Shown: positions 14,731 to 22,452 of the stretch, one piece after another | Numbering within the stretch: the stretch's first letter is position 1 | How the letters are laid out: each line of letters opens with the position of its first letter | NCBI GenBank assembly: GCA_024278595.1 | Contig: JAJRSW010000104.1 | Coordinates: 1-62,291 of the forward strand | Source of the DNA: Fidelibacterota bacterium | Lineage (GTDB): Bacteria; Fidelibacterota; UBA8477; JABMPR01 | Length of the DNA stretch: 62,291 bases | Direction: 5' to 3' | Position numbers and translations under genes: made by a program | The notes under the pieces: generated by a model | Seen by the model: the letters and a program-made list of their open reading frames with translations, nothing else | Database searches by the model: none | What the model was told of the DNA's origin: nothing

Positions 14731-15234
14731 ATGGAAACAACAACACCGGTACACGCAAAACCGGCAGTCCCAATGCAGTCACAAACTGCAGGCAGGGAGC
14801 TGTACAACCCTCTCACTGGGGAAGTGATCGAATTCTCGAGTCCGGATTCTCTGGTTGAGAACTGGTTGGCTCTGAGTGACCAGATTAAAAAACTCTCGTC
14901 TTTGAAACGAGAAGTTGAATCAGGAATTCTCATGCTTACCGATCAACCCGAGAATTCAAAGACAGCTCGATTTGCTGGCATGGCAGGGACACTTAAAGTC
15001 CAGTTCAAAGACACCATCAGCTATGACCAGGAGATGCTTCGGGAGGTTAAGGAGCTAATCGGATCGAGAAAGTTCGGAGAGGTATTCAAGACAGAATACA
15101 AGGCCCTGGCACGACAACTGGGAAAGTTCCTGGGCACTACCCACACAGACCCAACGATGGAAGCGGCCAGACTTCTGGTGAAGGATGCCCAGGCTGTCAA
15201 GCCTGCGAAACCATCAATAAGCAGGGACAGTTGA
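14731..15234 (+). CDS. Unknown early phage protein, 168 residues
   Basis: The start ATG at 14731 is chosen for its AGGAGGT site; an upstream in-frame ATG at 14683 lies inside the previous gene. A Pro-rich N-terminal stretch is followed by a largely helical body (VENWLALSDQIKKLSSLKRE, later FGEVFKTEYKALARQLGKFL). It lies directly before the Bet recombinase, a position often taken by nuclease or recombination accessory proteins. No family recognised with certainty. Confidence 0.6.
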   Translation: METTTPVHAKPAVPMQSQTAGRELYNPLTGEVIEFSSPDSLVENWLALSDQIKKLSSLKREVESGILMLTDQPENSKTARFAGMAGTLKVQFKDTISYDQEMLREVKELIGSRKFGEVFKTEYKALARQLGKFLGTTHTDPTMEAARLLVKDAQAVKPAKPSISRDS

Positions 15235-15246
15235 GAGATAAAAACA

Positions 15247-15278
15247 GAAAGCCCCCTACTGACAGGCGGGGGGCTTTC
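15247..15278 (+). terminator. Strong hairpin before bet
   Basis: GAAAGCCCCC pairs perfectly with GGGGGCTTTC across a loop of about 10 bases. It lacks a T run afterwards, so it could attenuate or process the transcript rather than end it. It lies between the stop of the previous gene and the bet start. Confidence 0.55.
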
Positions 15279-15304
15279 AATCATAAATACAAAGGGAATA
15301 TAAC

Positions 15305-16594
15305 ATGGAAACAGCAGTCGCAACAGTAGAAAACGCACCGACCCTGCAACACTTTATTCAACCAAAGTTTACCAGGGACCAGATCGACACTATAAAGAAT
15401 ACAGTGGCCGTTGGAGTAACGGACTCCGAATTGGCTCTTTTTATTCAGGTTTGTGAGCGTACCGGATTGGATCCATTCGCAAAGCAAATATACGCCATCA
15501 CCAGATACAACCGGTCTGCTGGTCGAGAGGTGATGACCCTGCAGACATCAATTGACGGCTTCAGGATTATTGCCGAACGGTCAGGGAAATACAGGGGGCA
15601 GACTGTTCCCATCTTTTACGATAAGGAAGGCAACGAGTACGATGTGTGGCTGAAACCGGAACCACCGGCAGCATGCAAGGTCGGAGTTCTGCGCTCAGAC
15701 TTTGAACAACCACTTTATGGAATTGCCCTCTGGAATAGCTACAAGCAAACAGACCGAGACGGTCGAGTAATTGGACTTTGGTCAAAGATGCCTGAAGTCA
15801 TGCTGGCCAAGGTTGCAGAGGCTCTTGCTTTGCGGAAGGCTTTTCCTGCAAATATGAGCGGACTCTATACTACTGATGAAATGGCTCAGGCCGATTCAGG
15901 GCAGCAGTATACAGGTTTTCAAGAGCGTGAGTTTGATAAAATGCGCTCTCACGGCCAGAATAAGGCGATTGAAGCCGGAGAGGGTGCACAGTCCGACCCA
16001 AATCGAAACTCGGGCACGTCTGGCCCACGTCGGCGCAAAATCAGCCAGAAACAAAAAGAACTCCTCAGCAAACTCTGCAATAGCAGTCATCTGACTAAAG
16101 AGGAGCAAGATGAGCGACAGGCTTTTCTGGACAATCCAAATTCACTCATGACCGAAGCAACCAAGTTGATTGATAGCACGATGCAACTAATCGATGGACG
16201 CAAAAAGGATGAAGCCAAGGAAAAAGAAGTCAAGGACCCTGCAAGTGATCAGGCTCGGGAGGCCATCAAGGAGATGGCAGAGGATCCTCTACTTACCGAA
16301 TCAGAGAAGGCCAATCTCCTGAATTATGCAAAGGATCCACGCCTGACTAATAAAAGTGCCCAGGCACTCATCTCATCGGTTGCACAGCGGATCAATAAAC
16401 GCAAAGAGCAAAGCGATTATCCGGCACACCTCGAACAACTCATTTCAGGTATCCAGAACCATTGGAACTGGGACACTCAGGAAAAAGCTATCGAGTGGCT
16501 GAATGACCAGGATGAGAACTGGAAGAACCTATCTGAAGAGGATTCTTCCCTGTTATTGACATCAGTTTTGAACGACGAGAAACTTCCCTTCTAA
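15305..16594 (+). CDS. bet: Phage recombination protein Bet (RecT family)
   Basis: 429 residues. The RecT/Bet domain covers about 10-205, with landmarks [47 protein letters not shown] and [20 protein letters not shown]. It anneals single-stranded DNA in phage recombination. The C-terminal 220 residues are an unusually long, charged, helical extension with [11 protein letters not shown] and [12 protein letters not shown] segments. It might carry interaction sites for the missing exonuclease partner, since no exo gene is recognised nearby. Confidence 0.92.
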   Translation: METAVATVENAPTLQHFIQPKFTRDQIDTIKNTVAVGVTDSELALFIQVCERTGLDPFAKQIYAITRYNRSAGREVMTLQTSIDGFRIIAERSGKYRGQTVPIFYDKEGNEYDVWLKPEPPAACKVGVLRSDFEQPLYGIALWNSYKQTDRDGRVIGLWSKMPEVMLAKVAEALALRKAFPANMSGLYTTDEMAQADSGQQYTGFQEREFDKMRSHGQNKAIEAGEGAQSDPNRNSGTSGPRRRKISQKQKELLSKLCNSSHLTKEEQDERQAFLDNPNSLMTEATKLIDSTMQLIDGRKKDEAKEKEVKDPASDQAREAIKEMAEDPLLTESEKANLLNYAKDPRLTNKSAQALISSVAQRINKRKEQSDYPAHLEQLISGIQNHWNWDTQEKAIEWLNDQDENWKNLSEEDSSLLLTSVLNDEKLPF

Positions 16595-16603
16595 GGAGCT
16601 AGA

Positions 16604-16747
16604 ATGAAAGCCTACAAATTCAGACAACCAGGACTCGACCGCACAGAGCGGGTTCTGGATACAATCGAGAACCTTTCAAGCGCACTCTTACCTTGGCTTC
16701 TCCTGGCCTTTGTGGTGATGATGCTGGCACAGTGTTGGGGGGCATGA
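16604..16747 (+). CDS. 47-residue single-span membrane protein
   Basis: Starts at the ATG at 16604 with AAGGAG upstream and ends in TGA overlapping the start of the next gene. A soluble charged part of about 24 residues precedes one membrane helix (LLPWLLLAFVVMMLAQCW). No family recognised. The strong ribosome site and the coupling to the next gene support it being real. Confidence 0.55.
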   Translation: MKAYKFRQPGLDRTERVLDTIENLSSALLPWLLLAFVVMMLAQCWGA

Positions 16748-17682
16748 TGGAAAACGTAAAACACAGCCTGCCATATTTTCCACTCTATACATCCGAGTTC
16801 ATAGCGGACACACAGGACCTAACTGATGCAGAGGTCGGAGCATATATCAGGGTCCTCATGTATTCCTGGAATAAGGGCGGACCGGTGGAAAAGAAACGGG
16901 CACTTCGCCTGATTGATAACGCTAAGCAAGTTTGGCCGGTTCTAGCTCAGTTTTTTATCGAAAACGATGGAATGATTTACAATAATCGGCTCGAAAAGGA
17001 ACGTAAAAAGAGCATCCAGAAAGTTGAAGCTGGCAGAAAGGGGGGAAGCAGAAAGCCAAGCAAAAGCGGAAGCGAAACTTCAAGCGAAACTTCAAGCGAA
17101 AATGGAAGCAGAACCCCAAGCGAAATCGAAGCTACTCAGACCTCAGAACTCATAACTAAGAATAAAGAGAACTCAGAGCTCAAAAACAGTGCCGTAACCA
17201 ATGATCATAGTGACAGCAATAGAGGGGTGGCATCCAAAAGCGGAGAGCTGACTGTGTTGTCTTTTTTTGCTGATTACCCTTCGCTGAACTTCCCCAGCAT
17301 GACGATTCCCCGACTATTGCAAATTCAGGTTCTTGATAACTACGGGGAAAAGGCACTCAGGTACATGCTGGATGAAATATCCAAGGTCCCTGACCAGAAA
17401 AAACGTTACTCGCCACAATACGTGAAGGCGATGATCCAAAACGCTCCCCTTTTGAAAATCAAAAATGGCAATGCGGATGAAACCGGTCAAGAGATCAGAG
17501 CTTTTACTCGAGATGAAGCACTCGCCTGGTGCGATAGAAACGGAAGTCGCATGGACCAAAGCTTCGCCACCAGGAAGAGCCAGGCCGGAAGTGTGGAAAA
17601 GTTCGAGGATGGCAAGGCCAAGTTCTTCCTAGTCACTCCCCAACAGATCATTTCATCATTTGCGAGAGGAGCCCAGGCATGA
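16744..17682 (+). CDS. DUF1376 (YdaU-like) phage replication protein
   Basis: About 312 residues from the ATG at 16744 (another ATG follows directly). The N-terminal DUF1376 domain reads LPYFPLYTSEFIADTQDLTD, then EVGAYIRVLMYSWNKGG, as in phage replication-initiation proteins. A Ser/Glu-rich linker with repeated SETSSE units lies at about 100-125, and a second alpha-helical domain ends the protein. It is followed by genes for recombination and modification, so it belongs to the replication module. It probably binds the origin or helps load a host helicase. Confidence 0.82.
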   Translation: MMENVKHSLPYFPLYTSEFIADTQDLTDAEVGAYIRVLMYSWNKGGPVEKKRALRLIDNAKQVWPVLAQFFIENDGMIYNNRLEKERKKSIQKVEAGRKGGSRKPSKSGSETSSETSSENGSRTPSEIEATQTSELITKNKENSELKNSAVTNDHSDSNRGVASKSGELTVLSFFADYPSLNFPSMTIPRLLQIQVLDNYGEKALRYMLDEISKVPDQKKRYSPQYVKAMIQNAPLLKIKNGNADETGQEIRAFTRDEALAWCDRNGSRMDQSFATRKSQAGSVEKFEDGKAKFFLVTPQQIISSFARGAQA

Positions 17683-18023
17683 AAACGAAAGTGACCATCT
17701 ACGACCGAGTTCTCAGGCTCCTGCGGGAGGACGAGAAATATCGCAACTCGGACACCAAGCTCTTCCTCCGGATCCTCGATGACCTGGGCTGCATTGTATA
17801 CAGCCGAAAGGTGGATGAGCACTTCATTCCGGTAACCAAGTTCAAAACCGCACCGCAATATGAATCAGTCCGCCGATCAAGGCAGAAGGTTCAGCAAGAA
17901 TATCCTGATCTCACCGCTACTGATCCGGAGGTCAGGAAACAGCGTGGTCAGAAGGAAGCGACCAAGGGCACTTGGATTTATCGGGAAGCTTACAATCCCG
18001 CACATGATGGGTTGAGAGTATGA
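17679..18023 (+). CDS. Unknown 114-residue early phage protein
   Basis: ATGA overlap with the replication gene. The N-terminal half is rich in charge and looks like a winged helix (RVLRLLREDEKYRNSDTKLF); the C-terminal half is basic (RRSRQKVQQEYPDLTATD). Possibly DNA-binding. No family recognised. Confidence 0.6.
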   Translation: MKTKVTIYDRVLRLLREDEKYRNSDTKLFLRILDDLGCIVYSRKVDEHFIPVTKFKTAPQYESVRRSRQKVQQEYPDLTATDPEVRKQRGQKEATKGTWIYREAYNPAHDGLRV

Positions 18024-18460
18024 GCAAGGTCCTGGTGGGAATTGACCCAGGCGTGAAGACCGGCCTGGCAATCTCTGAAGGTGGAAAGCTCGTCAGAGTT
18101 GAAACAGTGGATATCTTGGACGCTCTCGATGAAATCCAAGCATATGCAAATTAATCCAGCTACTACCTGCGGAACACCACTATCTACATCGAGGACCCCA
18201 ACCTAAATAAGCCGGTTTTTGACCGTGGGCAACGTGGGCGCAAAGCTCTGAATATCGCACAGAAAGTGGGAGCCAATAAGCGTGATGCCCAGATTTTGAT
18301 CGCAAAATGCAAGAGAGCTGGTGTAAACGTGATCCCAGTGAAACCCATTGCAGGACCATTTACGAAAATGACAGCAGAATTTTTTAAACGACAAACCGGC
18401 TGGACTAAGCGGACATCCCAACATGCTCGTGATGCAGCCGGACTGATTTTAGGGAGATAG
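18020..18460 (+). pseudogene. RuvC-like Holliday junction resolvase with an in-frame stop
   Basis: The frame opens with MSKVLVGIDPGVKTGLAI (first catalytic Asp in GIDPG), then meets TAA at 18152-18154 after 44 codons. It continues in the same frame with IYIEDPN (catalytic Glu), a basic helix and HARDAAGLILGR (last Asp), ending at 18458-18460. Without the stop it would be a normal 146-residue RuvC-fold nuclease. It is ATGA-coupled to the gene before it and sits three bases before the next. It may be a recent loss, a sequencing error or a recoded stop. Confidence 0.75.
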
Positions 18461-18462
18461 AA

Positions 18463-19011
18463 ATGGAACGCAGATTCAAAAAGATCAAGTACAAGGCAGG
18501 GAAAGTGATCCTGGCATACGAGCAACTGAACAAAGCGGGTGAATGGGATACCTACACAATGGAATCTACTGAAGCACCCATACCGGCCTTTGACCTGGCC
18601 TTACAGGGTCTTCGTCGCCCACTGCTGGATGAAGTTGAACTTTCAGAAGTTGAGCCATCCGAACTAACAATCGGGAGCGTTTCACTGTCATGGACGGAGA
18701 CAGAAGATCAGGGGACTGTCATGGGGGCAGTAATTTCTGCAGTTCGGGTTCTAAAAAAATCGAACTCACCAATGGTTATCAATTCGCCCTTTAAGCCAGA
18801 GCAACCTTACACCGAGGACGGCGATACGGATGTGTGTTTGAGTGATGACACCGTTGAGGCAATTGAATTGCTCCGAATTGAAGCGATCAAGTACATCGAT
18901 GGAGAGCGAGCTCAAACCGACCTTTTCTCCCAAAAAAACGAGCCGGATGAAGAGTGGGACGAAAACATTAATAATTTCATCAACAAAATGGTGGAGGTCG
19001 TTGAAGCATGA
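18463..19011 (+). CDS. Unknown 182-residue early phage protein
   Basis: Compact acidic protein beginning MERRFKKIKYKAGKVILAYE, with beta-rich segments (LTIGSVSLSWTETEDQGTV) and an acidic C-terminus. It resembles in outline the phage proteins of unknown function found between single-strand annealing and methylase genes. Its stop overlaps the next start (ATGA). No firm family. Confidence 0.6.
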   Translation: MERRFKKIKYKAGKVILAYEQLNKAGEWDTYTMESTEAPIPAFDLALQGLRRPLLDEVELSEVEPSELTIGSVSLSWTETEDQGTVMGAVISAVRVLKKSNSPMVINSPFKPEQPYTEDGDTDVCLSDDTVEAIELLRIEAIKYIDGERAQTDLFSQKNEPDEEWDENINNFINKMVEVVEA

Positions 19012-20222
19012 AAATTACCTATCGCAATCCCTCTGAAATCACACCATACGAAAACAATCCCCGTCAGAACGACAAGGCTGTGGAGACCGTTGCCAGAAGC
19101 ATCCAGGAGTTCGGCTTTCAACAACCCGTGGTCGTGGATGAAAAGGATGTCATCATTGCTGGCCACACCAGGTGGAAGGCGGCTCTCAAATTAAGCCTAG
19201 CGAGAATTCCTGTTCTGGTCGCTTCAAACCTTACGCCGGAGCAGGTGAAGGCCTACCGAATCGCTGACAACAAAACAGCCGAGGCATCCGATTGGGATTA
19301 CACCAAACTCATCGATGAGATTGCAGAACTCTCGGACCTGGATATTGATATCGAGCTAACCGGTTTCACTGAAAAGGAAATCCAAGAATTGATCGGTATG
19401 CAGGAAACTACTACTGCTGGTTTGGTGGATGATGACGATACCCCTGACATCGAAACTGTCGAACACAGAGTGCAATCAGGTGATGTGTGGATCCTCGGTG
19501 ACCATCGCCTGGTCTGTGGTGATGCTACTATGTCAACTGATCTCCAGAAGGTTTTCGTAAATGCAGATGAAGAAGCCGACATAGTCTTGACAGACCCTCC
19601 TTACAACGTGGACTATGAAGGGAAAGCAGGAAAGATTCAGAATGATAAAATGGCTGGCTCCAAATTCCTATCCTTCCTCACTGATTCGTTTACGAATATG
19701 GCTGAGCACACAAAGGCCGGTGGTGTAATCTACGTTTTCCATGCTGATACCGAGGGAATCAATTTTCGGACGGCACTCTTCGAAGGCGGTTTTGAACAGA
19801 AGCAGACCCTGGTCTGGAATAAAAACTCTGCTGTTATGGGACGACAAGATTACAACTGGAAGCATGAACCAATCATGTACGGCTGGAAGCCTGGTGCAGC
19901 TCATTATTTCAACAAGGATTTCAAACAAACCACTGTTATCGATCACCCGAGGCCAACTAAGAATGAACACCACCCGACCATGAAACCTGTGGACCTTCTG
20001 GTGCTTCTACTTCAAAACAGTTCCATTATGGGCGATGTTGTGTTGGATACTTTCGGAGGATCAGGCTCAACCCTGATTGCTGCAGCAAAGACTGGACGGA
20101 AGGCTCGGATCATTGAATTGGACCCAAAGTTCTGTAATGTAATTCTTGAACGCTGGGAAGCCTGGTCCGGACAATCAGCTCATCTGCTTGGTGAATCGAC
20201 CACGAGTGAGGTGACAGAGTGA
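19008..20222 (+). CDS. ParB-like nuclease domain fused to a DNA adenine methyltransferase
   Basis: 404 residues. Residues 1-95 are a ParB/Srx-type domain (YENNPRQ, then VIIAGHTRWKAAL). From about 155 an N6-adenine-type methyltransferase follows with DPPYN at 196-200 and DTFGGSGSTLIAAAKTGR near 345. Such fusions are frequent in phages and are thought to modify phage DNA against host restriction or to couple modification to packaging. It is the second methyltransferase of this prophage and belongs to the early rightward operon. Confidence 0.88.
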   Translation: MKITYRNPSEITPYENNPRQNDKAVETVARSIQEFGFQQPVVVDEKDVIIAGHTRWKAALKLSLARIPVLVASNLTPEQVKAYRIADNKTAEASDWDYTKLIDEIAELSDLDIDIELTGFTEKEIQELIGMQETTTAGLVDDDDTPDIETVEHRVQSGDVWILGDHRLVCGDATMSTDLQKVFVNADEEADIVLTDPPYNVDYEGKAGKIQNDKMAGSKFLSFLTDSFTNMAEHTKAGGVIYVFHADTEGINFRTALFEGGFEQKQTLVWNKNSAVMGRQDYNWKHEPIMYGWKPGAAHYFNKDFKQTTVIDHPRPTKNEHHPTMKPVDLLVLLLQNSSIMGDVVLDTFGGSGSTLIAAAKTGRKARIIELDPKFCNVILERWEAWSGQSAHLLGESTTSEVTE

Positions 20223-20416
20223 AATCGATATTCAAAGAAGGCCAGAGAGTGACCGTCCGAAACCCTGATTCACCTCACTATAGCGAATTTGGAAAGGTCA
20301 AGTATGTTGATGTTATTGGACGTTTCTGGGTGCTTCTGTACGGCCAAAAAGAGCCACAACCATTTTATGAAAATGAACTGATTCTCACTCGAGATATGAT
20401 TCCCGAGGAAGTATGA
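20219..20416 (+). CDS. Unknown 65-residue protein, SH3-like
   Basis: GTG start in a GTGA overlap with the methyltransferase gene. The beta-rich sequence with FKEGQRVTVRNPDS and FGKVKYVDVIGRFWVLLYG suggests a small SH3-type barrel. Function unknown. Confidence 0.55.
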   Translation: MKSIFKEGQRVTVRNPDSPHYSEFGKVKYVDVIGRFWVLLYGQKEPQPFYENELILTRDMIPEEV

Positions 20417-20637
20417 ATATGCAGGTTATTGATATCCAACTAAAGAAAGTGACATTCAATCGTGGTTCTTCCCCGCATCCTTCCATGCTCATTTTTATCG
20501 ATGGTCACTGGGAGCGTTTCCATGATGGTGTCGGTGTTGAAATGACTGCTGATGCAATGGCTGAAATACCACAATCCTACTTCGAAAATGGACTCCTCAC
20601 AGTTGAGAATGTGACTAGAACGGTGGTGACCAAGTGA
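20413..20637 (+). CDS. Unknown 74-residue early phage protein
   Basis: Overlaps both neighbours by four bases, so it belongs to a tightly coupled chain. Beta-rich, with no motif recognised. A second ATG six bases in (20419) is an alternative start. Confidence 0.5.
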   Translation: MNMQVIDIQLKKVTFNRGSSPHPSMLIFIDGHWERFHDGVGVEMTADAMAEIPQSYFENGLLTVENVTRTVVTK

Positions 20638-20834
20638 AGTGTCCAAAATGTAGCACAATGGCCCAACACAGGGTTATCAAATCGGTCAAGATGGAATCCT
20701 TGATCGTTAGAGAGCGAATCTGCATGAACTGTGGTAAAAAATTTCAGACCTATGAAAAGATTTACCAGGATATCGATATCAAGATCGGAAAGGAGGCCGG
20801 TGATCATGAGCCAGTATCAGCAACTCCTCAATGA
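20634..20834 (+). CDS. NrdR-type zinc ribbon protein
   Basis: 66 residues, GTG start. Two Cys pairs, MKCPKC and ICMNCGKKFQTYEKI, match the N-terminal zinc ribbon of NrdR, the repressor of ribonucleotide reductase genes. The ATP-cone domain of NrdR is absent. It may bind DNA alone or act as a small transcription factor. Its 3' end overlaps the head-morphogenesis start by 29 bases. Confidence 0.65.
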   Translation: MKCPKCSTMAQHRVIKSVKMESLIVRERICMNCGKKFQTYEKIYQDIDIKIGKEAGDHEPVSATPQ

Positions 20835-21720
20835 GCTTGATGGACTTCTGGGCGATATCGGGATCCTCAAAGCGGACGGTGAACATTATGAATACGTGGA
20901 AAGCATTCGAGACCTGCTCCTGGGTCACTTGGATGATGTCCAAAAGGAAACAATCAATGAGGTCCTAAGATCGGTATACTCTTCCGATAAGCCCACCATC
21001 ACCAAAGCCGACTTTACGAAAATTAAAAAGGCTGTGTCATCTGCATTGGGGATGGATGTCAATGAAGCTATGCAAGAAACCCTCCTCGAAACAGTCACCG
21101 AAGTGTACGGAGGAGGTCAGGAAGTCGTTCTTGGTTTCCGACCAACTTTTATCGCTGTAGACACAAAGGCAGTTGAGTGGCTTCAAAAGGACTGCGTGTA
21201 CTGGGTGGGGAATCACTATGGAAATGATATGCGGGAAAAGCTCTTGAGCATCTCGCAGGATATCGTTGAATCAGGAATTAGCAGAAAGGATGCAGCAGAA
21301 CTCTTGGAGTCGTCGTTTGGTGATGAATTTAGTCGAAGCCGGACATACTGGGACGGTCTTGCAAACCACGTTGTAACCAGGGGCCGAGAATTTGGCTCCG
21401 TCAGCGGATATGAGACTGGTGGAATACAACGTTTTCAAGTTCTGGCTCACATTGATTCCCGCACGTCAGATATCTGCAGGGAGATGAATGGCCGCATTAT
21501 CGAGGTAGCAAAGGCTGTTGAGTTACGTGACTCGCTTCTCGATGCTGCTACTCCTGAAGATGTAAAAACAATAGCTCCCTGGAAGAAGGGAAAGGATATC
21601 AAAGGTAAAAAAACAAAGGACTTGCCCGTGGGCATGTCACTACCCCCTTATCACTTCAAATGCCGGACAACTACTGTCGCTGTTGAAGATGATGCTAAGG
21701 AGGATGAAAACAAATCATGA
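20806..21720 (+). CDS. Phage head morphogenesis protein, MuF/SPP1 gp7 family
   Basis: 304 residues from the ATG at 20806, preceded by AAAGGAGG. The C-terminal MuF domain shows VLAHIDSRTSDICREMNGR and LPPYHFKCRTTTVAV, the standard signature. SPP1 gp7-like proteins bind the portal and enter the procapsid. It normally follows the portal gene; here the portal is over 3 kb away on the opposite strand. Confidence 0.88.
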   Translation: MSQYQQLLNELDGLLGDIGILKADGEHYEYVESIRDLLLGHLDDVQKETINEVLRSVYSSDKPTITKADFTKIKKAVSSALGMDVNEAMQETLLETVTEVYGGGQEVVLGFRPTFIAVDTKAVEWLQKDCVYWVGNHYGNDMREKLLSISQDIVESGISRKDAAELLESSFGDEFSRSRTYWDGLANHVVTRGREFGSVSGYETGGIQRFQVLAHIDSRTSDICREMNGRIIEVAKAVELRDSLLDAATPEDVKTIAPWKKGKDIKGKKTKDLPVGMSLPPYHFKCRTTTVAVEDDAKEDENKS

Positions 21721-21980
21721 GTGAAAAATTGTATTGTGGCCGAGGCCGAACTATTAAAACGCAGTACGGCCAGCAGTTAAAACTCTCCCTCACCGCCGAG
21801 GACCTGGCAATAATGCAACGAAATCTGGATAATGGTTGGGTGAATATCGATGTGAAGCGAAAACGAGACGAGAACGCCAAGTTCCCTTATTACATGGAGA
21901 TTGACACCTGGAAGCCCAACAACCAGAAAAGCCAGCCGAACAAGCCACAGCAACCAGAAGATGAACCATTACCATTCTAA
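21717..21980 (+). CDS. Unknown 87-residue protein with an SSB-like acidic tail
   Basis: ATGA-coupled to the MuF gene. The body has basic beta-rich segments (GRGRTIKTQYGQQLKLSL, then WVNIDVKRKRDEN). The Gln/Pro-rich tail ends in EDEPLPF, similar to the acidic tip that single-stranded DNA-binding proteins use to recruit partners. A small ssDNA-binding role is possible but unproven. Confidence 0.55.
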   Translation: MSEKLYCGRGRTIKTQYGQQLKLSLTAEDLAIMQRNLDNGWVNIDVKRKRDENAKFPYYMEIDTWKPNNQKSQPNKPQQPEDEPLPF

Positions 21981-21993
21981 AAATGAGGATCCC

Positions 21994-22452
21994 ATGAAAA
22001 GAGTAAAGCACCAAGTAAAACCGAAGAACGAGCAAACATCCCAGGAAGCACCAAAGCCAGAACGCTTCCTCATACAAAAGGTCGAAGTCGGTGTACTTGT
22101 TTTCCTGGAGTATGTTGAAAAAGTAAAAGGCAGGAGAGATAAAAAGGTCACAGTCATTCAGGAAAAACTCGCAGAGGGTTCACCAGCTGACCTTCAGCCA
22201 ATTCTGGTTGGCGAGCACAATGGAACCCTTACACAAAAATCAAAGGAAGCTGTTGCGGGGTCCTATGAAGCAGGTGTAAACCGTGGCCGGACAGGTGTTC
22301 AGGGAGGAATCATGAATCTTCTCGGGATCGGAGGACTCGTACCTCAGATCAATCAAGTAACTTCAGTTCTTAATGTCCTGGATGCAAAAGTTTTTGAACA
22401 TGAGAAAATGCTGAAACCTGAAGACGCTAAAACGCCTCCGCTCCCGAAATAA
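21994..22452 (+). CDS. Unknown 152-residue phage protein
   Basis: Starts at 21994 with a GAGGA site. A basic N-terminus is followed by a beta segment (FLIQKVEVGVLVFLEYVEKV) and a glycine-rich stretch (GVQGGIMNLLGIGGLVPQ). No family recognised. Its 3' end converges with, and overlaps, the terminase gene on the other strand by 26 bases. Confidence 0.55.
   Translation: MKRVKHQVKPKNEQTSQEAPKPERFLIQKVEVGVLVFLEYVEKVKGRRDKKVTVIQEKLAEGSPADLQPILVGEHNGTLTQKSKEAVAGSYEAGVNRGRTGVQGGIMNLLGIGGLVPQINQVTSVLNVLDAKVFEHEKMLKPEDAKTPPLPK

Noticed and set aside
18020-18460. Alternative genetic code (TAA read as Gln) in the phage
   Set aside because: Many other prophage genes use TAA as a genuine stop before close neighbours, so general recoding is not supported by one gene.
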